Positions 59,309 through 64,000 of a stretch of DNA of 64,000 bases are shown piece after piece. Position 1 is the stretch's first letter. Every line of letters starts with the position of its first letter. The translations under genes and the position numbers were made by a program. The DNA lies in NCBI RefSeq assembly GCF_900102185.1, contig NZ_LT629690.1, forward strand, positions 2,976,001-3,040,000, in the 5' to 3' direction. Below the pieces are notes generated by a model. The model ran no database searches. It saw only the letters and a program-made list of their open reading frames with translations, and was not told the DNA's origin. Origin of the DNA: Terriglobus roseus. GTDB taxonomy: Bacteria > Acidobacteriota > Terriglobia > Terriglobales > Acidobacteriaceae.

Positions 59309-59755
59309 TTAGTGCGAATGCACTTCACGTCCGGCCACACGGTCGTACATGTACTTGTCGCTGGTCGTGCCAAGGCTTTCGTTGTACAGCATGGTCGCAC
59401 CCGCCGCATCATCCAGCTCCTGCTGAAAGTCGTGGATCGCACGCAGATGGTCCGCCGTGGCCACAATCTCCAGCTTCCCGGTCTTCAGAAACTTCTGGTA
59501 ACCCTTGTCCACCAGGCTGGCAATCTGGCCATTCAGCACCCATCCGGCGCGCGAAACAATCTCTGCCGGTGCGGGCGCGGGCACAATCTTTTCGTTCGCC
59601 GCAGGGTTCGGCCGGATCTCAGCCGCAACGCCATACTTCGAAACGCGATACGTTCCCGAACCGCCGCCGCCCTGTGCAACATCAAATTTCTGCGAACCCA
59701 GCGCGGATAGAACATCGTTGAAGCTGCGCTTCTCGGTCTTCTTCTTGAAAAACAT
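59309..59755 (-). CDS. Conserved-looking protein of unknown function
   Basis: 148-aa soluble protein with no signal or membrane segment. A basic start (MFFKKKTEKRSF), a Gly-rich patch (AQGGGGSGTYRV), a Pro/Ala linker (PAPAPAE) and a helical C-terminal half (LVDKGYQKFLKTGKLEIVATADHLRAIHDFQQELDDAAG) ending in His residues. I do not recognise a family. GAGGG lies 7 bases before ATG 59755. It is divergent from cysK. Codon use looks like its neighbours, so it is likely a real gene. Confidence 0.78.
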   Translation of the reverse strand: MFFKKKTEKRSFNDVLSALGSQKFDVAQGGGGSGTYRVSKYGVAAEIRPNPAANEKIVPAPAPAEIVSRAGWVLNGQIASLVDKGYQKFLKTGKLEIVATADHLRAIHDFQQELDDAAGATMLYNESLGTTSDKYMYDRVAGREVHSH

Positions 59756-59848
59756 GGAACGTCCCTCGGGCGTTTTTCCGTTCGTCGACGCAAACGGGTT
59801 ACGATTTACTTTCGCATATTGCAGGCAGGGAGAGCCAATCACATCACC

Positions 59849-60802
59849 ATGGCAGCCACCGCAACCGACGTCTCAAAGCTAGGAAAAAGTGTCGTGGAGC
59901 GCATTGGGAACACCCCAATGCTCAACCTCACCAGGATTGTCAGCCACCTGCCCGGCATCACTTTGCTGGGAAAGGCAGAGTTCGCCAACCCCGGAGGCAG
60001 CGTCAAAGACCGCCCCGCCCTCTCCATTGTGCAGGCCGCCATGGCCGCCGGTGAACTGGGCGACGCCCAGCCCGAACGCGCCCTCCTGGACGCCACCAGC
60101 GGCAACACGGGCATCGCCTACGCCATGCTGGGCGCGGCGCTGCAGTTCCCCGTCACGCTCTGCGTCCCAGCCTCCGCCAGCCCGGAACGCAAGAAAATCC
60201 TGCAGGCCTACGGCGCGGAAGTCATCTTCACCCCCGCAGGTGACGGCAGCGACGGCGCCATCCGCAAGGTCCGCGAACTCTACCAATCTGAGCCGGACAA
60301 GTACTTCTACGCGGACCAGTACGGCAACGACAATAACTGGAAGGCCCATTACCGCACCACGGCCAACGAAATCTGGCAGCAGACCGAAGGCACCCTGACC
60401 CACTTCATCGCCGCCATGGGCACCAGCGGCACCTTCATGGGAAACACCCGCCGCCTGCGCGAGCTGAACCCCAAAATCCAGTGCATCAGCATGCAGCCTG
60501 ACTCGCCCTTCACGGGCCTGGAAGGCCTCAAGCACATGCCCACGGCCATCGTTCCGCCCATTTACGACCCCAACCTGGCCGACCGCAACATCTGGGCTGA
60601 AACCGAACCCGCCTACGCCATGTGCAAACGCCTCGCCAGCGAACTCGGCGTCATGGTCGGCGTCTCCGCCGGTGCCAACGTCGACACCGCCCTCCGGATC
60701 GCGCAGGAAGAGTCAGACGCAGGCCGCGAAGCCGTCATCGTCACCGTCCTCTGCGACGGCGCGGAAAAATACCTCAGTGAACGCTTCTGGACCGAAAAGT
60801 AA
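59849..60802 (+). CDS. cysK: Cysteine synthase (PLP-dependent, CysK/CysM type)
   Basis: 317-aa PLP enzyme that makes cysteine from O-acetylserine and sulfide. The cofactor Lys53 is in NPGGSVKDRPAL; the substrate loop is TSGNTGIAYA; the phosphate-binding loop is MGTSGTFMGNTRRL. IGNTPMLNL opens the fold. Length fits CysK/CysM and lacks the CBS domains of cystathionine beta-synthase; CysM (thiosulfate- or phosphoserine-using) cannot be excluded. ATG 59849 is chosen; a CATATT at 59815-59820 may be the -10. It is followed by a bidirectional terminator. Confidence 0.93.
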   Translation: MAATATDVSKLGKSVVERIGNTPMLNLTRIVSHLPGITLLGKAEFANPGGSVKDRPALSIVQAAMAAGELGDAQPERALLDATSGNTGIAYAMLGAALQFPVTLCVPASASPERKKILQAYGAEVIFTPAGDGSDGAIRKVRELYQSEPDKYFYADQYGNDNNWKAHYRTTANEIWQQTEGTLTHFIAAMGTSGTFMGNTRRLRELNPKIQCISMQPDSPFTGLEGLKHMPTAIVPPIYDPNLADRNIWAETEPAYAMCKRLASELGVMVGVSAGANVDTALRIAQEESDAGREAVIVTVLCDGAEKYLSERFWTEK

Positions 60803-60815
60803 CTCTTGAAAAAGA

Positions 60816-60841
60816 AAAACCCCGTCGCCAGACGGGGTTTT
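60816..60841. terminator. Bidirectional terminator, cysK / L,D-transpeptidase gene
   Basis: AAAACCCCGTC / GACGGGGTTTT, a perfect 11-bp stem with a GCCA loop between convergent genes; A- and T-runs flank both sides. Confidence 0.9.
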
Positions 60842-60856
60842 CGTTTCCGTTCAAAA

Positions 60857-61861
60857 TCAAGACTGCCCGCTACCGCTCTCAAACACCATCACCTTCGTTC
60901 CGGCACTCGAAGCCCGCATCGAATCCTGCGTCACCAGCAGCGTCACGCCCGGCGTCAACTCTCGATCCAGCGCCAAACGAAACTCCTCCGGCATCCGTAC
61001 CCGAGCGCGTTCCGCCGCACTCATCTCCTGCCCCGGAGACAGCGTCTGCCCCGGCAGAGGCAACTGCAGCCAGCGGAAGTCCGCACCCTCAATCGACTTC
61101 AGCGTGAAGCCCATCGTCTCCGCTATCGGCCCATCAATCGTCACCGGACAAGACCCGATCAACACGCCATTCCGCAGCACCATCAGGCGCTTGTCCGCGC
61201 CGCTCAGCACCAGCGACATCGGCCCTGTGGGGCTCTTCTCCGGCCGCCACACCACACCGCCCGCCAGGGTGTTCTGGTCCACCGCCTGCGCCGCCTCCAA
61301 CAAGTTCGGAGCGGGCGCAATCCTCGGCACCGCATCGCTATCGGTCACAACAACCGTCATGCCCAGCTTCGTCTCGCCATACAGCTTCTGCGCAAACGCC
61401 TTCGGCAACCGCACACACCCATGCGACGCCGGATATCCCGGCAGGTTCCCCGCATGCAGAGCAATGCCGCCCCACGTCAGCCGTTGCATATACGGCATCG
61501 GAGCGTTGTCATACAGATTCGAATGGTGCATCACCTGCTTCTGCAGCACCGTGAACACACCCGTAGGCGTCTCGTGCCCCGTCTTGCCAGAAGACAAGGT
61601 CGATACCGCAATCAAAACACCATTGCGATACACATAGCACCGCTGCAACGACAGGCTCACAATCGCCAGGATCGGCCCACTCGGAGCCAGTGACGGTGCC
61701 CAGAGAAACTGCCCCGGCTTTAACGCCCGTATCGCCGACTCCGCATCCTCTCCTGTCAATGGAGGCTCAGGCGGCAGTGGTGCTTTCTTCTGCGCGGGCA
61801 ACCGCAAACCTATCAGCGAAACCGCAACCCCCGCCACCATCTCGCGACGCGTCCAGTGCAT
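60857..61861 (-). CDS. L,D-transpeptidase (YkuD family)
   Basis: 334-aa cell-wall enzyme that forms 3-3 cross-links or attaches proteins to peptidoglycan. The YkuD catalytic block is HAGNLPGYPASHGCVRLP, with His136, His147 and nucleophile Cys149. The N-terminus MHWTRREMVAGVAVSLIGLRL is a twin-arginine-like signal. A second region (about 195-334) repeats the strand pattern RLMVLRNGVLIGSCPVTIDG, resembling the SLSLQRCYVYRNGVLIAVSTLSS strand in the YkuD domain, but lacks the SHGC site. Periplasmic. Monocistronic, ended by the shared terminator. Confidence 0.93.
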   Translation of the reverse strand: MHWTRREMVAGVAVSLIGLRLPAQKKAPLPPEPPLTGEDAESAIRALKPGQFLWAPSLAPSGPILAIVSLSLQRCYVYRNGVLIAVSTLSSGKTGHETPTGVFTVLQKQVMHHSNLYDNAPMPYMQRLTWGGIALHAGNLPGYPASHGCVRLPKAFAQKLYGETKLGMTVVVTDSDAVPRIAPAPNLLEAAQAVDQNTLAGGVVWRPEKSPTGPMSLVLSGADKRLMVLRNGVLIGSCPVTIDGPIAETMGFTLKSIEGADFRWLQLPLPGQTLSPGQEMSAAERARVRMPEEFRLALDRELTPGVTLLVTQDSMRASSAGTKVMVFESGSGQS

Positions 61862-61899
61862 TCCGATAACCTCCGTAGCCAGAGCTTATCGCACCGCCA

Positions 61900-62613
61900 C
61901 TAATGCACCGTCACCTGATTGAATCCCAAGCCGCGCAACAGGCTTTCCATGCCCAACCTCGCATTCGCCCTCGCCGTGTCGAGAATGCCGTCATTCGAAG
62001 CTGCCTGCAGAATCTGCGTCTCCGCCATCTTCTGCGTATTCATCTCCAGGCTCGGGTCCGCCTGCACCAGCAGCCCGGTCGTCCGCGCAAACACCTTCGT
62101 CTTCGACGTATCAATCTTCGTTGTGAAGATCTGCGAAGGAGGCAGGTCCACCGTTACCGACCGCCCATCCACCTTCACCTGCTCCGGTTTCAACTGCGAC
62201 AGATCAACCCCGGCAATCACCTGCCCATGCACCACCAGGATCAGCCGGTCGCCAAACAGCAGGTCCGGCAACACCGTATTTTGGTGCTTACCCTCAACCA
62301 CCGTATCCACGGAGTAGCTCACCGTCTCCAGCCGGTTCAGCCGCTGAATCTGATTCACCACATCCGGCGCGCTGGTATTAAACGTCTCGCGACCACCCAG
62401 CAGATAACTCGCCACCTTACCGGCAGCATCGTTGTTGCCAACGTGACGCAGCAGCCACACTGCGCCCGCACCACCCAGCACAAAGAAGATCAGCAGCCCC
62501 AGCAGAACCGCGCCCACGCGGCTCCTGGGCTTCTCTTTGTATGCAATCCGCTGTTCCCGCGCCACTTGGTACTGGCGCCACCGTTCCTCATCCACTACAG
62601 GTTCGTCTGCCAT
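61900..62613 (-). CDS. DUF4230 membrane-anchored protein
   Basis: 237-aa protein of the DUF4230 family. A cytoplasmic N-terminus (residues 1-30), one membrane helix (VGAVLLGLLIFFVLGGAGAVWLL, about 33-55) and a large extracytoplasmic domain with LETVSYSVDTVVEG, LFGDRLILVVHGQVIAGVDLSQL, VTVDLPPSQIFTTKIDTSKTKVFARTTGLL and a C-terminal helix-strand (GMESLLRGLGFNQVTVH). The function is unknown. No clear ribosome site. It is divergent from the GGDEF gene. Confidence 0.9.
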   Translation of the reverse strand: MADEPVVDEERWRQYQVAREQRIAYKEKPRSRVGAVLLGLLIFFVLGGAGAVWLLRHVGNNDAAGKVASYLLGGRETFNTSAPDVVNQIQRLNRLETVSYSVDTVVEGKHQNTVLPDLLFGDRLILVVHGQVIAGVDLSQLKPEQVKVDGRSVTVDLPPSQIFTTKIDTSKTKVFARTTGLLVQADPSLEMNTQKMAETQILQAASNDGILDTARANARLGMESLLRGLGFNQVTVH

Positions 62614-62911
62614 AGTTAGTACGATGCGCGGCGCAAAACCGCGCTGCCTCCCTGCACGATAAAAGGACTATAAGAAGACGGCTCATACCGGAAAGCAAAA
62701 CAGGGACCCTATCTCCGTACAACTCCCTGACCATTTGCTATAGCCAGTTCTCATTGGGCTATACGAGAATGGATAAGCTCCTCATCAACAAATGAGTGTC
62801 AAAGACACCACAGCAAAACGTTCCAGACCTGCCGTATTTGAGACGACTATCTCCCATAAATGAATCCTCGGTAACAAGTTTTCATCATTCCGTATAGATA
62901 GCCGTAATCTC
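62614..62911. other. Intergenic region upstream of the GGDEF gene
   Basis: Just under 300 bases without a gene. I see AT-richer sequence and a GCTATAGCC / GGGCTATAC pair near 62738-62763, but no convincing promoter, repeat or RNA gene. Confidence 0.3.
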
Positions 62912-64000
62912 ATGAACGTCGGAGCGCATCTGAGCGAGGAAAATTCGCGTATTCGGGCATGGCTTTCCAAAGCGCCGCCCATTCTGCTTTGGTCCTGCAT
63001 CATTGTTCTATTCGTAGGATCGGTAGTCCCGTATGTCCTCTCCGCCTCAACTGCGTTTTGGTGGTGCAGGATACTGCTGACTGCAGAAAGCCTCGCCGCC
63101 GCGTATTTCTGCTTCCGCAGATTCCTCACCTCAGACAACGCTGGACGATGCCTCTGGATGTGCCTCGTCATCGCGGCTTCCATCCGCTCCTGCGCTCTGG
63201 TTCTTGAAGCCGTAGAAGAAAAGATATGGAAGGTCCCTTCTCATTTCACCCATCCGTCCGACCTTCTTTTCTTCGCATGGCTCCTGCCGCTCGTGTTGTT
63301 ACTGAGCGTTCCAACAGAAAGCGAAAAGGATCGTTTTTTCTATTGGGCAAGTGCCATCCAGATTGGATTGTTATTAGTTCTTTTTTCTTATTTCGCCTTT
63401 GGCGGCTTCCGATTCCTCCGGCCACAAACAGAATTGAATTCCGGCAATAAGGCCTTCATCGCCTTCCTGGCAGCCAAGTTCGTCATTGCGATAGCCGCTG
63501 GCTTACGTTGGTGGAGCAAACCACGTTCAGCATCGGTGCGACAGTTCTTTGCGGTGGCATTTATTGCAACATCCGTCTATGCCGTAACCAGTCTGACTTA
63601 CAACCTGATCGCGATTTTTCATCCGCACGCTTCGCTGCATTGGACATGGTTGTTATCTCTTGCGGAACTGACGCTCATCTTTCTCGCCGTGCACCTTCCA
63701 CCCGCCCATCACAACGATTCGCGTTCTTCAACGCAGGATCTACTGGTCTCTGTTTTGGATCACGGTGCGCCCGTTGCTTTGCCTATCGCGGCCGGAGTCA
63801 TGAGCGTACTGATTGCCCCCGCCTACTTCTTCGTTTCGTTAGCGGCTACCAGTATTTCCTTGGGCGTCTTCGCAATCCAGACCATTCGCGTGCAGGTTCG
63901 TTATCGCGAGAGTCAATCGAGCATGGCGGCGCTCCACACGCAGCTTCAAGACCTCGCACTGACTGACCCGCTCACTGGAATCGGAAACCGACGAGGCTAT
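62912..64000 (+). CDS. Membrane-bound GGDEF diguanylate cyclase (partial, 3' end outside window)
   Basis: 363 codons are visible, open at the right edge. About eight membrane helices occupy residues 24-325 (ILLWSCIIVLFVGSVVPYVL, LLFFAWLLPLVLLLSV, LPIAAGVMSVLIAPAYFFVSLAATS), then LQDLALTDPLTGIGNRRGY, which is the start of a GGDEF domain. It would make cyclic di-GMP in response to a membrane or external signal. The active-site GGDEF itself lies beyond the window, so activity cannot be confirmed. No partner gene is visible. No good ribosome site. Confidence 0.9.
   Translation, partial: MNVGAHLSEENSRIRAWLSKAPPILLWSCIIVLFVGSVVPYVLSASTAFWWCRILLTAESLAAAYFCFRRFLTSDNAGRCLWMCLVIAASIRSCALVLEAVEEKIWKVPSHFTHPSDLLFFAWLLPLVLLLSVPTESEKDRFFYWASAIQIGLLLVLFSYFAFGGFRFLRPQTELNSGNKAFIAFLAAKFVIAIAAGLRWWSKPRSASVRQFFAVAFIATSVYAVTSLTYNLIAIFHPHASLHWTWLLSLAELTLIFLAVHLPPAHHNDSRSSTQDLLVSVLDHGAPVALPIAAGVMSVLIAPAYFFVSLAATSISLGVFAIQTIRVQVRYRESQSSMAALHTQLQDLALTDPLTGIGNRRGY

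Overview
The window looks like chromosomal DNA of a soil Acidobacteriota, most likely an Acidobacteriaceae member of the Terriglobus/Granulicella/Edaphobacter type. The strongest hints are lineage-typical families: an acidobacterial PadR regulator next to a duplicated orphan permease (ADOP), two soil-associated TIGR03435 proteins, several YVTN-type beta-propeller lipoproteins, and many secreted sugar-handling and peptide-handling enzymes. The genus is a guess from gene content. I see no rRNA, tRNA, prophage, insertion sequence or CRISPR array.

Layout. 1-2063: DHA2-type drug efflux gene (cut by the left edge) divergent from its TetR regulator, with a palindromic operator between them. 2206-4729: cNMP-domain histidine kinase and a secreted esterase-like hydrolase with a hairpin in its leader. 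4793-7547: translationally coupled GntR(YtrA-like)/ABC ATPase/ABC permease operon with its own operator. 7585-8698: dual-CDGSH iron-sulfur protein and a DUF427 protein. 8699-9361: the only long non-coding stretch, holding an unusual repeat element. 9362-15306: ankyrin protein, topA and dprA. 15436-22566: PadR/ADOP, a CMD-family protein, an aldehyde dehydrogenase/DUF779 operon, and a second PadR gene coupled to an unknown membrane protein and a TIGR03435 protein.

22578-33197: AraC/Fsr-type efflux pair, hydrolase, DUF1801 and YCII proteins, a DUF1080 secreted protein, a large lipoprotein, the ribH-nusB pair (ribH carries an extra N-terminal VOC-like domain), a redoxin and a second TIGR03435 protein. 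33278-41724: sedolisin (S53) protease, Tat-type Gfo/Idh/MocA oxidoreductase, M13 metallopeptidase and two tandem propeller lipoproteins. 41821-49682: DUF899, TerC, tatC-tatB, DUF2203, a Fur-family regulator and three exported proteins of unknown role. 49739-55047: GH36 alpha-galactosidase divergent from aroB-menG, and a zinc alcohol dehydrogenase. 55113-64000: sugar isomerase-like protein, GT2 glycosyltransferase, SMP-30-like protein, unknown protein, cysteine synthase, L,D-transpeptidase, DUF4230 protein and a GGDEF protein cut by the right edge.

How the genes work together. Much of the window is cell-surface biology: secreted hydrolases and sugar-modifying enzymes, lipoprotein propellers, cell-wall cross-linking, and Tat export genes alongside several proteins with Tat-like signals. 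Housekeeping genes (topA, dprA, nusB, ribH, tatBC, aroB, menG, cysK) are interspersed. Control appears to be local: five regulators (TetR, GntR, two PadR, AraC) sit directly beside their likely targets, and four of them have visible symmetric operator-like sites. Several genes have a promoter-like -10 placed so close to the start codon that leaderless transcripts are likely.
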